Source: Oscillospiraceae bacterium
GTDB taxonomy: Bacteria > Bacillota > Clostridia > Oscillospirales > Ruminococcaceae
Length of the DNA stretch: 64,000 nucleotides
Direction of reading: 5' to 3'
NCBI GenBank assembly: GCA_022835495.1
Contig: BQOK01000001.1
Coordinates: 3,162,001 to 3,226,000 of the forward strand
In this document: positions 1-7,893 of the stretch, one piece after another
Numbering within the stretch: position 1 is the stretch's first letter
Layout: each line of letters opens with the position of its first letter
Translations under genes and position numbers: made by a program
The notes under the pieces: model-generated
Database searches by the model: none
What the model saw: only the letters and a program-made list of their open reading frames with translations
Told to the model about the DNA's origin: nothing

Positions 1-114
1 GGGTGGATCCGCATCGTCACCGCCTGCTTTGCCCGCGACGAGGACGCGGCCCTGCGTTTCGAGCGCATCAAGGCCGCCCTCACCGAGCTTGCCAAACAAA
101 AGGGGATCGTTTGA
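1..114 (+). CDS. C-terminal fragment of a PLP-dependent aminotransferase (partial)
   Basis: Frame 1 is open from the window edge to the TGA ending at base 114, giving 37 residues that begin GWIRIVTACFARDEDAALRF. A 'G-W-(I/L)-R-I' strand followed by acidic residues and an amphipathic helix that closes the protein is typical of the C-terminal small domain of class I/II aminotransferases. The PLP lysine and the rest of the enzyme lie upstream of the window. The NhaC gene starts 31 bases downstream with its own ribosome binding site, so the two may be cotranscribed. Substrate cannot be inferred from the fragment, and the family call rests on a short stretch only. Confidence 0.5.
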   Translation, partial: GWIRIVTACFARDEDAALRFERIKAALTELAKQKGIV

Positions 115-145
115 CCCTTTGGTAACATAAGAGAGGAGAAATATC

Positions 146-1567
146 ATGGAAGACAAAAACCGCCTTACCTTCCGGGGCAGCATGTTCCTGTCCCTCATTC
201 CCGTGGGCATCTTCTTCGGCTTCTGTATCGTTCTGTTCGTCGTGTTCAAGGCCTTCAACATGGAGGCGCTGGCGGCAGGCGGCTTCATCGCCCTGCTCAT
301 CGGCGGCCTGTTCTGCAAAAGCTACTCCAAATTCTGGGATTCCGCCATCCGCGGCATCTCCTCGGTCACCTCGGTGAGCGTAATTGTGATCTTCTTTGTC
401 ATCGGCATGTTTTCCGGCCTGATGAAGCAGAGCGGCCTGTCCGGCGGCTTTGTGTGGCTGGCCAACAGCGTGGGCCTCAAGGGCGGCGCGTTTGTGGCGT
501 TCGTGTTCTTTGCCACCTGCGTGGTATCCACCGCCACCGGCTCCTCCATCGGCACCATGTTCACCGCCTTCCCCATCTTTTACCCGGCGGGCATCCTGCT
601 GGGCTGCAGCCCCATGTTCCTGGCGGGTGCCATTGTGTCCGGCGCCATCTTCGGCGATAACCTCGCCCCCATCTCCGATACCACCATCGCCTCCGCCTCC
701 ACCCAGCAGTTCCGCGACGGCCACGTGGCCGATATCGGCGGTGTTGTCAGCAGCCGGCTGAAATATTCGGCCGTGGCGGGCGCCATCTCGCTGGTGCTGT
801 TCGCTGTTTTGGGCGGCATGGGCGGCGTCTACCAGGGCGGCGCCATCGAGGCCGCGGCGGACCCCAAGAGCCTTGTGATGCTCATCCCTGTGGCGGTCAT
901 GCTCATTGTGGCCACCAAAACCCGCAACATCTTCCAGGGCATCCTGGTCGGCCTCGTGCTGGGCACGGCCACCGGCCTTGCGCTGGGCCTGTTCACCCCG
1001 GCGGACGTGTTCTCCAACGACGCCGCCAACAGCGTTGCCACCGGCTTTCTGGTCACGGGCGTGGCCAACATGCTGGGCACGGTGGGCCTGGTGATCTCGG
1101 TCTTCGGCATCATGGGCGTATTGGCCGACGCAGGCATGCTGGAATACCTGGTGGACCGCATCCTGGGCAGCCGCATGGCCCGCACCGCCCGCGGGGCCGA
1201 GCTTGCCTGCCTGCTGGGCGTGTCGGCCACCACGGTCATCTTCGGCGGCGTGACCAGCGCCTCCATCCTCACCTTCGGCCCGGTGCTCAACAAGATCGGC
1301 GCGGCCAAGGGCATCCACCCCTACCGCCGCGCCAATATCCTGGACGGCATTGCCAACAGCCTGCCGGCCATCGTTCCCTTCATGAGCGTGTTCGTGTTCA
1401 TCGGCGTGGCCTGCACCGGCCTGTCCCCCCTGGCGGTGGCGGGCGGCACCATCTATGCCTTCGCGCTGTTCGCCACCCTGCTGGTGTCCATCATCACCGG
1501 CTGGGGCCGCCGCTACGAGGGCCCCAAGGGCGAAGCCGAAAAAGAGGAACCCGCCCAGGCAAAATGA
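146..1567 (+). CDS. NhaC-family Na+/H+ antiporter
   Basis: The product is a 473-residue integral membrane protein with about eleven to twelve hydrophobic segments. Residues 166-184 (GAIFGDNLAPISDTTIASA) match the characteristic NhaC-family motif of the form S-G-A-x-F-G-D-x-x-x-P-x-S-D-T-T. The C-terminus is short, charged and cytoplasmic. NhaC proteins exchange Na+ for protons at the cytoplasmic membrane; some relatives instead exchange organic acids or amino acids (malate/lactate, tyrosine/tyramine), so the substrate is not certain. The ATG at 146 is preceded by GAGAGGAG. Transcription ends at the strong hairpin at 1591-1625. A partial aminotransferase lies directly upstream, which would fit an amino-acid related exchanger. 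Confidence 0.85.
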   Translation: MEDKNRLTFRGSMFLSLIPVGIFFGFCIVLFVVFKAFNMEALAAGGFIALLIGGLFCKSYSKFWDSAIRGISSVTSVSVIVIFFVIGMFSGLMKQSGLSGGFVWLANSVGLKGGAFVAFVFFATCVVSTATGSSIGTMFTAFPIFYPAGILLGCSPMFLAGAIVSGAIFGDNLAPISDTTIASASTQQFRDGHVADIGGVVSSRLKYSAVAGAISLVLFAVLGGMGGVYQGGAIEAAADPKSLVMLIPVAVMLIVATKTRNIFQGILVGLVLGTATGLALGLFTPADVFSNDAANSVATGFLVTGVANMLGTVGLVISVFGIMGVLADAGMLEYLVDRILGSRMARTARGAELACLLGVSATTVIFGGVTSASILTFGPVLNKIGAAKGIHPYRRANILDGIANSLPAIVPFMSVFVFIGVACTGLSPLAVAGGTIYAFALFATLLVSIITGWGRRYEGPKGEAEKEEPAQAK

Positions 1568-1590
1568 TTTTTTCTTAAAAAACAGCAAAA

Positions 1591-1625
1591 AAGGGAGAGG
1601 GCGCCGCACCGGCGCCCTCTCCCTT
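1591..1625. terminator. Bidirectional terminator between the antiporter and the EFR1 operon
   Basis: A perfect 15-bp stem (AAGGGAGAGGGCGCC paired with its complement at 1611-1625) closes a 5-base loop and is followed by T residues; A-rich sequence precedes it, so it can act on both strands. It separates the rightward antiporter gene from the convergent leftward redox operon. Confidence 0.85.
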
Positions 1626-1639
1626 TTTCATGGGCTTTG

Positions 1640-2392
1640 TTATACCTTTTTCGGGCACGTATAGCGCGGCAGGCCCTGGCTGTGCTTGCCGTATTCAATC
1701 GCCTGTGCCGGGCAGCGGCACATGCACGCCATGCAGTGGGTGCATCGGTCGCCCCACACCGGCCTTCCATCCTTCAGCCGAACATTGTCCAGGGGGCAAA
1801 CGGCCGCGCATTTGCCGCAGGAGATACAGGCCCCGGTGGCGTAAAACTTCTTTGCGTGCACAAACAGCGGGTAAAAAACAGCATTCACGATTCCGCTGTT
1901 CAGCTTATCCCCCAGCGAAAGCTCCGGCTCCGGCAAGTGTTCCCCCCTTCCGATCATCTCCGCCGCACGGTCGATCACGCCTTCCGCCTGCCCAATGATC
2001 TGGGCGGCCTCTTCCTCCCGCGGCGTTTTGAACAGCGCAATGTAATTTTCAGGCATCTTGATCCCGGTGCAGCCGCGGTAATTCATCCCTTTTCCGGCGC
2101 AGAGCGGTTTGAGGTAGCTCCCCGCGTTTCCAATGTCCCCGCCGCAGGTCATCACAAAATACATGTCCCTGTTTCCCGTAAGCTTCGCGGCTTCCAGCCA
2201 CTTGTGCACAATGCGCGGGATCCTCCAGGCATAGGTGGGCGCCACCACGACCCACGGGCGTTCCGAGCGCATTTCCGGGCAATCGCCGGTTTTGATCTTC
2301 TCAAAAAGGTCAATAGCCTCATCGCCCAGTTCCCTGCCGATCCGTTTTGCGGCGTATTCGCTGTTTCCTGTCCCTGAAAAATATAAGATCAT
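1640..2392 (-). CDS. EFR1-type flavodoxin-ferredoxin fusion protein
   Basis: The 250-residue protein joins an N-terminal flavodoxin-like domain to a C-terminal bacterial ferredoxin domain. The FMN phosphate loop is FSGTGNS at residues 5-11. The C-terminal part holds two CxxCxxCxxxC clusters: C189/C192/C195/C199 and C217/C220/C223/C227, enough for two [4Fe-4S] centres. This architecture (EFR1 family) is common in Clostridia and is thought to move electrons between flavin and ferredoxin pools; no partner is established. It is the last gene of a three-gene leftward operon (nitroreductase-ferredoxin, ArsR, EFR1) with 12-base gaps, so it is probably under the operator near 3566. C225, inside the second cluster, is an extra cysteine. 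Confidence 0.85.
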   Translation of the reverse strand: MILYFSGTGNSEYAAKRIGRELGDEAIDLFEKIKTGDCPEMRSERPWVVVAPTYAWRIPRIVHKWLEAAKLTGNRDMYFVMTCGGDIGNAGSYLKPLCAGKGMNYRGCTGIKMPENYIALFKTPREEEAAQIIGQAEGVIDRAAEMIGRGEHLPEPELSLGDKLNSGIVNAVFYPLFVHAKKFYATGACISCGKCAAVCPLDNVRLKDGRPVWGDRCTHCMACMCRCPAQAIEYGKHSQGLPRYTCPKKV

Positions 2393-2404
2393 AGCTGCCT
2401 CCTT

Positions 2405-2755
2405 TTATTCTTTCGCGCCCATATGCTGAATGCTTGTGTAAATAAGCCCGATCAGCTCTTTCATCTCTTTCCACTGGGTCTCGTCCGCGCTTAAATAGTA
2501 GTAATTTTTCGTCCCTTCCGGGCGCATGGCAACGATGCCCGCCTCTTTCAAAATCTGAAGATGATGGGATACCGAGGGCCGCGTCAGGTGGGTTTTCTGC
2601 GCGATCTCCCCCACCCGGATGCCGGCCAGGTCGCTCTCCAGCAGCGCAAGCAAAATGAGCTGCCTGGTCTCATCGCCAATGGCCGTAAACGCGTTTCGGC
2701 ACTCCCGAAAGCCGCTGGTGATCTGCGCCAGCCTTTCCTCGCATTCCCGTTTCAC
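2405..2755 (-). CDS. ArsR/SmtB-family transcriptional regulator
   Basis: This 116-residue winged-helix protein has an ArsR core: a first helix with A-I-G-D-E-T-R-Q-L-I-L, a recognition helix around LTRPSVSHHLQILKEAGIV and a beta wing ending in a tyrosine-rich strand (NYYYL). The metal-binding motif of the ArsR alpha-3 helix (ELCVCD) is absent; the same place reads SDLAGIRVGE. The only cysteines are near the N-terminus (C4 and C19), so it is more likely to sense redox state or a small molecule than arsenic or zinc. It sits between the two redox proteins in one operon, which suggests autoregulation through the palindrome at 3558-3573. Confidence 0.85.
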   Translation of the reverse strand: MKRECEERLAQITSGFRECRNAFTAIGDETRQLILLALLESDLAGIRVGEIAQKTHLTRPSVSHHLQILKEAGIVAMRPEGTKNYYYLSADETQWKEMKELIGLIYTSIQHMGAKE

Positions 2756-2767
2756 TGCAAAGCCTCC

Positions 2768-3541
2768 TCACATATAGCGCACGCTCAGCTCCTTGTGGGG
2801 CGCAGAGCGCAGGAACTCAACATTCGGGTACCCCAGCACCAGCGTCATCGCAGGCTTTTTCCCCTTCGGAACGCCGAGCGCATTTCTGATCCTGCGCGAG
2901 GCGTTGGCGGCCATGGTAAAAAAGCCGCTGTACAGCACCCCAAGGCCATTGGCTTCCGCCATAAACTCCATGTTCTGCGCGGCAAGAATCCCGTTCGTTT
3001 TGTCCTTTGCCAAAACAACGATCGCAAGGGGCGCGTTGAAAAAGAAAAAGTGATCGGTGATCTCGTTTTTCCGCGCCATGGGGCTGAACAGATCGGCGAT
3101 CGGTTTCACGGTTTTGAACACCTTCACCGCCATCTCCTCAATGCGGTCCTTTTCCCTCTGCAGCACCACAAACGATACATCCTGCAGGTTCTTGGCGGTG
3201 TGGGTCAGCCTGCCCGCTTCCAGGATCTGTTCGATCACCTCCCGGGGCACCTCTGTTTGCCGGAAATCGCGGATGCTCCTGCGGAAGCGGATCGCATCCA
3301 GCACCGCACCGGGGTCAAGGCGCACCTCCCCCGGTTTCTCGATCTGATCGTTCTCACGGCCGGCGATTGAAATTGCTTTTTTCGGGCAGACCGCCGAACA
3401 TTGCCCGCACAGGATGCAGCGTTCCAGCACCGTGCCCGCTTTTTTGTTTTTTATCTCCAGGTTGTGCGCCGGGCAGATCCGGCCGCACAGCCCGCACCCA
3501 ATGCACTTGCCCGTATCCACCATTACCTTGCCCTGTTTCAT
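2768..3541 (-). CDS. Nitroreductase-family protein with N-terminal 2[4Fe-4S] ferredoxin domain
   Basis: The 257-residue protein carries two ferredoxin clusters at its N-terminus (C13/C16/C19/C23 and C42/C45/C48/C52) followed by an FMN-dependent nitroreductase fold from about residue 78. The RRSIRDF segment at 87-93 is the usual FMN-phosphate contact of this family. Fusion to ferredoxin suggests electrons come from ferredoxin rather than NAD(P)H, with a nitro compound, quinone or other electrophile as acceptor; the substrate is unknown. First gene of the leftward operon. The ATG is preceded by a CTGGAGG ribosome binding site, and a well-formed promoter lies at 3575-3603. Confidence 0.85.
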   Translation of the reverse strand: MKQGKVMVDTGKCIGCGLCGRICPAHNLEIKNKKAGTVLERCILCGQCSAVCPKKAISIAGRENDQIEKPGEVRLDPGAVLDAIRFRRSIRDFRQTEVPREVIEQILEAGRLTHTAKNLQDVSFVVLQREKDRIEEMAVKVFKTVKPIADLFSPMARKNEITDHFFFFNAPLAIVVLAKDKTNGILAAQNMEFMAEANGLGVLYSGFFTMAANASRRIRNALGVPKGKKPAMTLVLGYPNVEFLRSAPHKELSVRYM

Positions 3542-3557
3542 ATCCTCCAGCCCTTTC

Positions 3558-3603
3558 GTTAAAGTTCTTTAACCATTATACCGGTCCCCCGCCCAGGAAA
3601 CAA
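3558..3603 (-). promoter_or_regulatory. Promoter with palindromic operator for the redox operon
   Basis: On the minus strand TTGTTT (3598-3603) and a perfect TATAAT (3575-3580) are separated by 17 bases. A perfect 7-bp inverted repeat with a 2-base centre, GTTAAAG-TT-CTTTAAC (3558-3573), lies across the expected transcription start. This is where an ArsR-family repressor would bind, and the second gene of the operon encodes one. A further short inverted repeat (GGTAA at 3608-3612, TTACC at 3622-3626) lies just upstream of the -35 box. The link between regulator and site is inferred. Confidence 0.65.
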
Positions 3604-3720
3604 CATTGGTAAAGAAATTGGTTACCATCCGGGGGCCTCCCTTTGGGGCCGCTTTTCGGCGGGCTGTATATTCCCTCCCATGCCTGGAAAAACTATCGCC
3701 AGGAAGGGAGGAATTTGTAA

Positions 3721-3936
3721 ATGCAGACTCTTTATAAAATTTGCTTGGTCCTGCTCATCATCGGCGGCCTGAACTGGGGCCTCGTGGGCCTGTTCAGCTT
3801 TAACCTGGTGGGCTGGCTGTTCGGCGGCGTCGCCAGCGTGCTGAGCCGAATCATTTTTGTGATCGTCGGCGTCGCTGCCATCTGCGCCATCCCCAGCCTG
3901 TTCTCCTCTGCGTCCGGCTCCGGCAGCGAGCAGTAA
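3721..3936 (+). CDS. DUF378 small membrane protein
   Basis: The 71-residue protein has two hydrophobic segments separated by a short loop and includes the GGLNWGLVGLF motif typical of the DUF378 family (YuzA-like). The function of the family is unknown. A good ribosome binding site (GGGAGG) precedes the ATG, and a possible promoter with TTGGGG (3643-3648) and TATATT (3667-3672) lies upstream. It is a monocistronic unit closed by the hairpin at 3956-4001. Confidence 0.8.
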   Translation: MQTLYKICLVLLIIGGLNWGLVGLFSFNLVGWLFGGVASVLSRIIFVIVGVAAICAIPSLFSSASGSGSEQ

Positions 3937-3955
3937 CTCTTTGCAAATTCCGCAA

Positions 3956-4001
3956 AAAAGAAGCGTTTCCCGCTCCGCAAGGAATGGGAAACGCTTCTTT
4001 T
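3956..4001. terminator. Bidirectional terminator between DUF378 and HD-GYP genes
   Basis: A perfect 16-bp stem, AAAAGAAGCGTTTCCC (3956-3971) paired with 3986-4001, has A-rich and T-rich flanks on both strands. It serves the two convergent genes. Confidence 0.9.
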
Positions 4002-4004
4002 GAT

Positions 4005-5297
4005 TCAGGCGCGCACCGGTGCATATTGCGCGTAAATGGCGTTGTAGTCCGCCTGCAATTTTTGATAGATCTCCAGCACAGGCTGGCAGCGCACCCGCGT
4101 TTTTTCCATGATCTCGTCGTAATGCGCCAGCATGCACCCCACCAGTGCGGGATCCATCAGCCCATCCTCCCGCATCCCGGTAATAATGGCGCAGATACGC
4201 TCCTTCCCAAAGGCTTTTTTATAGCTGCGGGTGCCCGCAAGGGCGCTCACAATATCCGCCAGCGCAACGATCCGCTCCTCCAGGCTCAGCTGCTGTGCCC
4301 TCAATCCCCGCGGGTAGCCCGAGCCGTCCAGCTTTTCATGGTGGCGCAGTGCGATCTCGCGAATCGGCGAAGGAATATCCCCGCCAAAGATCTCCTCCGT
4401 CACGTCCACATGGGTGCGCATCACCGCCATCGCCTGCGGGCTGAGCTTTCCCGGAAACTCCAGAATCTCAACCGGAATACCGATCTTCCCCAAATCGTGC
4501 AGCAGCGCGCCGCAGACCACGTTGTTGCGCTCCTGCGCCCCCAGCTCCATATATTCCGCAAGCTCGTTTGAAATACTGGTGGTGGTCATGGTGTGGGTGA
4601 CTGTATGGCGGCTGCGGAAGTCGATCGAGTAAATGACCATTTTCAAATAGTCCCGGATCTCTTCCCCGGTAAACGAAATTTCCGCCTGCATCTGCTGAAA
4701 CGCCGGGTCGCACTCCACCTCCTCGGCCGTAAAGGGGGCAAACTCCTGCTCCAGCAGCAGGTCCACAAAAAACGGCTCAAAGCGCTGGCCGCGCTCTGCG
4801 CGAACGATCCGCGCAAAGTCTGCGTACGAGCCGCCCTCCGCGTTCAGCCAGATATCCAGCCGGTCGGCAAGGTGGATCAGCTGGGCGGCATGCTTGTTTT
4901 CGCGGCTCACATCCTCCATCCGTTCCAGCTCGCTCCAGGGCGCGTGATGGAACAGGATGGCCTGCGCCAATTCAAACAAGGGCGTAAAGTTTTTGATGAA
5001 CAGGCACCCATACACCGAGTGCTCCCAGATCTCTTCCGTTTCAAAGCGGACCATCCGGTCGATCTCTTCGGTTTTGTAGGCCCCCACATCGTGCATGGCG
5101 GCCAAAAAGCACAAATCCCGCGTCTGGGCCGCGCTCACCTGCGGCATCCTGCGCAGCATGCGGGAAACGATATACGCCACCCGGATGCCGTGATCCATCA
5201 GCCGCTTGTCCACATGGTTGTAAGCGCGCCGCAAAATGCCGATGATCGCTTTGTTGTCAATAAACCCGGTGTTGTATTCCAGCATCCGTTCGGCCAT
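4005..5297 (-). CDS. Tandem HD-domain phosphohydrolase with C-terminal HD-GYP domain
   Basis: This cytosolic protein of about 430 residues has two HD domains. In the longer frame that starts with TTG at 5321, the N-terminal domain carries AAMHDVG with H77/D78. The C-terminal domain carries LLHDLGKIGIP with H275/D276, then RHHEKLDGSGYP with HHE at 327-329 and GYP at 335-337. These are the metal and signature residues of HD-GYP enzymes, which hydrolyse cyclic di-GMP or related cyclic dinucleotides. No receiver, PAS or membrane segment is present, so the N-terminal HD domain may act as the sensor. The start is uncertain: the ATG at 5297 directly follows AAAAGG, and ATG at 5285 or TTG at 5321 are alternatives. 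Confidence 0.8.
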   Translation of the reverse strand: MAERMLEYNTGFIDNKAIIGILRRAYNHVDKRLMDHGIRVAYIVSRMLRRMPQVSAAQTRDLCFLAAMHDVGAYKTEEIDRMVRFETEEIWEHSVYGCLFIKNFTPLFELAQAILFHHAPWSELERMEDVSRENKHAAQLIHLADRLDIWLNAEGGSYADFARIVRAERGQRFEPFFVDLLLEQEFAPFTAEEVECDPAFQQMQAEISFTGEEIRDYLKMVIYSIDFRSRHTVTHTMTTTSISNELAEYMELGAQERNNVVCGALLHDLGKIGIPVEILEFPGKLSPQAMAVMRTHVDVTEEIFGGDIPSPIREIALRHHEKLDGSGYPRGLRAQQLSLEERIVALADIVSALAGTRSYKKAFGKERICAIITGMREDGLMDPALVGCMLAHYDEIMEKTRVRCQPVLEIYQKLQADYNAIYAQYAPVRA

Positions 5298-5543
5298 CCT
5301 TTTAAGTTGTTTTTTAGGCAAAAATAAAATGCCTATGCTGCGCTACCCGGGCTCGCCCAGCCTGCCGACCTTTGTAAAACATCCGTGATATTATCAAAGC
5401 ATATCGCGCAGAACAAACAACACGTGATCTCCCATTACGGGCTTTTCGGCGGCACAATCACAGGATCCTTCAAGTTTCCTCCGGCGGCCATGGCGTTTTG
5501 GAGTAAATTCGTTGTATTCAAATCCGCGATAAATTTTATGAAA

Positions 5544-5572
5544 ATTATACCATCGTTTTCCTCTCCACGCAA
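5544..5572 (-). promoter_or_regulatory. Promoter for the HD-GYP gene
   Basis: On the minus strand TTGCGT (5567-5572) and a perfect TATAAT (5544-5549) are separated by exactly 17 bases. The downstream gene starts more than 200 bases away, so a long 5' leader is predicted. Confidence 0.6.
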
Positions 5573-5778
5573 CTAAACATGCCCCTTCTTTTTCCATTTC
5601 CGGCAAGCGGTCTTTTGCAAGCCTTATCTGCAGTACCGGTGGCCTTTCGCGCAACGGCTTTACAAAAGCCACCGCCTAATAGAGCGCTTTTCATAGGCCG
5701 TGGGAACCTCCAAATACAGCCGTCCGGCAATCTCTCATCCGCCTTAAAAAGCCCCGCCGAAAAATAAGACCTAAAAAA

Positions 5779-5818
5779 GAACAGGCAGGCAACCCCAAAA
5801 GGGATCGCCCGCCTGTTC
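5779..5818 (-). terminator. GAPDH terminator
   Basis: A stem formed by GAACAGGC (5779-5786) and its complement (5811-5818), extended by G-U pairs on the transcribed strand, is followed on the minus strand by TTTTTT. It lies just downstream of the GAPDH stop codon. Confidence 0.8.
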
Positions 5819-5838
5819 CGGCGTTCTTACAGGGCCGA

Positions 5839-6849
5839 TTACAGCTCGGCGAAGTATTTAATGGTGCGCACCATCTGGCTGGTGTAGCTGTTCTCGTTGT
5901 CGTACCAGGAAACGACCTGCACCTGGTAGGTGTCGTCGTCGATCTTGGTCACCATGGTCTGGGTGGCGTCGAACAGGCTGCCATAGGTGATGCCGATCAC
6001 GTCGCTGGACACGATGGGGTCGGTGTTGTAGCCAAAGCTCTCGGAAGCGGCGGCCTGCATGGCGGCGTTGATGCTCTCCTTGGTCACGTCCTTGCCCTTG
6101 ACCACAGCCACCAGGATGGTGGTGCTGCCGGTGGGAACAGGCACGCGCTGGGCGCTGCCGATCAGCTTGCCGTTCAGCTCGGGGATCACCAGGCCAATAG
6201 CCTTGGCGGCGCCGGTGGAGTTCGGCACAATGTTGGCGGCGCCGGCGCGGGCGCGGCGCAGATCGCCCTTGCGATGGGGGCCGTCCAGGATCATCTGGTC
6301 GCCGGTGTAGGCGTGCACAGTGGTCATGATGCCGCTCTGGATGGGGTAGGTGTCGTTCAGCACCTTGGCCATGGGGGCCAGGCAGTTGGTGGTGCAGGAG
6401 GCGGCGCTGATGATCTGGTCTTCCTTGGTCAGGTTGCCCTCGTTCACGCTGTAAACGATGGTCTTCAGGTCATTGCCCGCAGGGGCGGAAATCACGACCT
6501 TCTTGGCGCCGGCCTGGATGTGGGCCATGGCCTTGTCCTTCTTGGTAAAGAAGCCGGTGCACTCCAGCACCACATCCACGCCCAGCTCGCCCCAGGGCAG
6601 CTCAGCGGGGTTGGGGTTGGCGTAAATGGTGATCTTCTTGCCGTCCACAGTGATGGAGCCTTCGCCGGCCACCACGGTGTGCCCGTCGTAACGGCCCTGG
6701 GCGGTGTCATATTTCAGCAGATGCGCCAGCATCTCGGGGCTGGTCAGGTCGTTGATGGCAACGATCTCATAGCCCTCGGCGCCGAACATCTGGCGGAAGG
6801 CAAGGCGGCCGATGCGGCCAAAACCATTGATAGCAACTTTAACAGCCAT
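5839..6849 (-). CDS. gap: Glyceraldehyde-3-phosphate dehydrogenase, type I
   Basis: The 336-residue enzyme oxidises glyceraldehyde 3-phosphate to 1,3-bisphosphoglycerate with NAD in glycolysis. The dinucleotide-binding loop is GFGRIGR at residues 9-15, and the catalytic motif is S151-C152-T-T-N-C156 in [11 protein letters not shown]. Length and order of segments are standard. Asp34 (AINDL) at the end of the second strand fits NAD rather than NADP preference. The gene is monocistronic, with an AAGGAGG ribosome binding site, its own promoter at 6914-6942 and its own terminator. Codon use is strongly biased, as expected for a highly expressed gene. Confidence 0.97.
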   Translation of the reverse strand: MAVKVAINGFGRIGRLAFRQMFGAEGYEIVAINDLTSPEMLAHLLKYDTAQGRYDGHTVVAGEGSITVDGKKITIYANPNPAELPWGELGVDVVLECTGFFTKKDKAMAHIQAGAKKVVISAPAGNDLKTIVYSVNEGNLTKEDQIISAASCTTNCLAPMAKVLNDTYPIQSGIMTTVHAYTGDQMILDGPHRKGDLRRARAGAANIVPNSTGAAKAIGLVIPELNGKLIGSAQRVPVPTGSTTILVAVVKGKDVTKESINAAMQAAASESFGYNTDPIVSSDVIGITYGSLFDATQTMVTKIDDDTYQVQVVSWYDNENSYTSQMVRTIKYFAEL

Positions 6850-6913
6850 TGTAAAAAATCCTCCTTATTTCTCATGCACGCCCCAGTGGGGCGGCTCTCT
6901 CAGGGTTAAATTT

Positions 6914-6948
6914 ATTGTATAACAAAAACGGCCAAAGCACAAGTGCTT
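6914..6948 (-). promoter_or_regulatory. GAPDH promoter with palindrome over the -35 box
   Basis: On the minus strand TTGTGC (6937-6942) and TACAAT (6914-6919) are 17 bases apart. The -35 box is embedded in a 6-bp inverted repeat with a 2-base centre (AAGCAC at 6935-6940, GTGCTT at 6943-6948). Such a placement suits a repressor, which is not identified here. Confidence 0.55.
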
Positions 6949-7070
6949 GACAAAAAATTATCATAAAGTGCAAATGAAAACATTGCCAGCCCTTTTGCGC
7001 GCATGGAGCCGCCCCAGCATGCCACACTAACCGGGTGGAATACAATGTACACAGGAAAGGGGCGGATCGA

Positions 7071-7799
7071 ATGATCTTGGGGGCGATCACACCGGCGGCG
7101 CGGCTGGCCGCGGCCATGCGCGGCGAGGTGAGCGAGATCCTGTGCTGCCCGGAATCCGCCCTCTCCCCCGCCGCGCGCGCCGCGGCCTACCGGCTGCTGC
7201 GCACCGCCCAAAACCTGGAATGGTGGACCCGCCTCTCCACCCAGCCGCCCCCCGCCCGCCCGCTGGACCTGGGGGCCAGCACAGCGGCGCTGCTGGCCGC
7301 CGTGCGCGAGGTGTGCGCCACCCCGCCGGGCCTCCTGCAGCTGGCGCCCTGCCGCCAACCCCTGCCCGTAGCGGCGGACGAAGCCGCCTTCGAGGCGGTG
7401 CTGCTCAACCTGGTCTGCAACAGCCTGCTGTATGGCGGGCCCACGCCCGCTCTCACGCTGCGGGCGGCGCGCCAGGGCAGCCGGGCGGTGCTTTTGCTGC
7501 GCGACGGCGGCCCCGGCATCCCGCCCCACCGCCAGCGGGCGGCCCTGCAGCCTTTCGAGAGCTTCTCCCATCTGCCCAGCGCCGGGCTGGGCCTGCCGCT
7601 GGCGGCGCTGTTCGCCCGCCGGTACGGCGGTGCCTTCACCCTGGAAAGCCGTCCCGGCCGGGGGGTGTGCGTCGCCCTGTCGCTGCCGCTGTGCAGCGCG
7701 GCGCGCCTGCCCCAGCCTCCGCAGGCAGCGGCGCTGCTGGCCGACCGGTTCAGCCCGGTGTACGTGCAGCTCGCCCCCCGGTGCGTCCTGCCGGACTGA
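7071..7799 (+). CDS. Orphan sensor-histidine-kinase-like ATPase
   Basis: The product of about 242 residues ends in a clear GHKL ATPase domain: an N box (NLVCNSLLYGG), a G1 box (RDGGPGIPP) and a G2 region (GLGLPLAALFARRYGG) followed by a GRG-containing strand. The N-terminal 90 residues look like a short helical dimerisation region but show no convincing phospho-accepting H-box, no membrane segment and no sensor domain. No response regulator is adjacent. It could be a cytosolic kinase working with a distant partner or a non-catalytic ATPase. I chose the ATG at 7071 because AGGAAAGGGG sits at the right distance; the frame also has a GTG at 7035. Confidence 0.7.
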   Translation: MILGAITPAARLAAAMRGEVSEILCCPESALSPAARAAAYRLLRTAQNLEWWTRLSTQPPPARPLDLGASTAALLAAVREVCATPPGLLQLAPCRQPLPVAADEAAFEAVLLNLVCNSLLYGGPTPALTLRAARQGSRAVLLLRDGGPGIPPHRQRAALQPFESFSHLPSAGLGLPLAALFARRYGGAFTLESRPGRGVCVALSLPLCSAARLPQPPQAAALLADRFSPVYVQLAPRCVLPD

Positions 7800-7807
7800 C
7801 CGCCCTT

Positions 7808-7847
7808 GCCGCCGGGCGTTGTTCCGGCGGCCGTTTTATGGTATATT
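7808..7847 (+). promoter_or_regulatory. Terminator hairpin overlapping the asparaginase promoter
   Basis: GCCGCCGG (7808-7815) and CCGGCGGC (7824-7831) form an 8-bp stem followed by CGTTTTA, which may end the kinase transcript. The promoter TTGTTC (7819-7824), 17-base spacer, TATATT (7842-7847) overlaps the same hairpin and drives the asparaginase gene. Confidence 0.6.
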
Positions 7848-7893
7848 GGGGTAAACTTTCCCCAAAAAACGCTTTACAGCCTGGAGGCGCGGC

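Larger units (their letters stand above)
5322..5838. other. Long AT-richer intergenic region upstream of the HD-GYP gene
   Basis: About 500 bases without a gene I can support, visibly lower in GC than the neighbours. It holds a leftward promoter (5544-5572), a leader of roughly 220 bases for the HD-GYP gene, a small hairpin next to that gene (TAGGCA/TGCCTA, loop TTTTATTTT) and the GAPDH terminator. A 92-codon minus-strand frame at 5394-5672 runs through the promoter and has no recognisable domain. I looked for cyclic-di-GMP riboswitch signatures in the leader and did not find the expected conserved strings. Confidence 0.5.

Noticed and set aside
80-1609. 509-codon minus-strand open frame opposite the antiporter gene
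   Set aside because: Low-complexity Gly/Ala/His/Asp-rich translation typical of the reverse strand of a GC-rich gene; the plus-strand frame has a ribosome binding site, membrane segments and family motifs.
5322-5545. Cyclic-di-GMP riboswitch in the HD-GYP leader
   Set aside because: The conserved GEMM-I and GEMM-II sequence elements are not visible.
5394-5672. Possible 92-residue gene upstream of the HD-GYP gene
   Set aside because: No ribosome binding site or domain was found, and it runs through a strong promoter; kept only as a note in the intergenic region.
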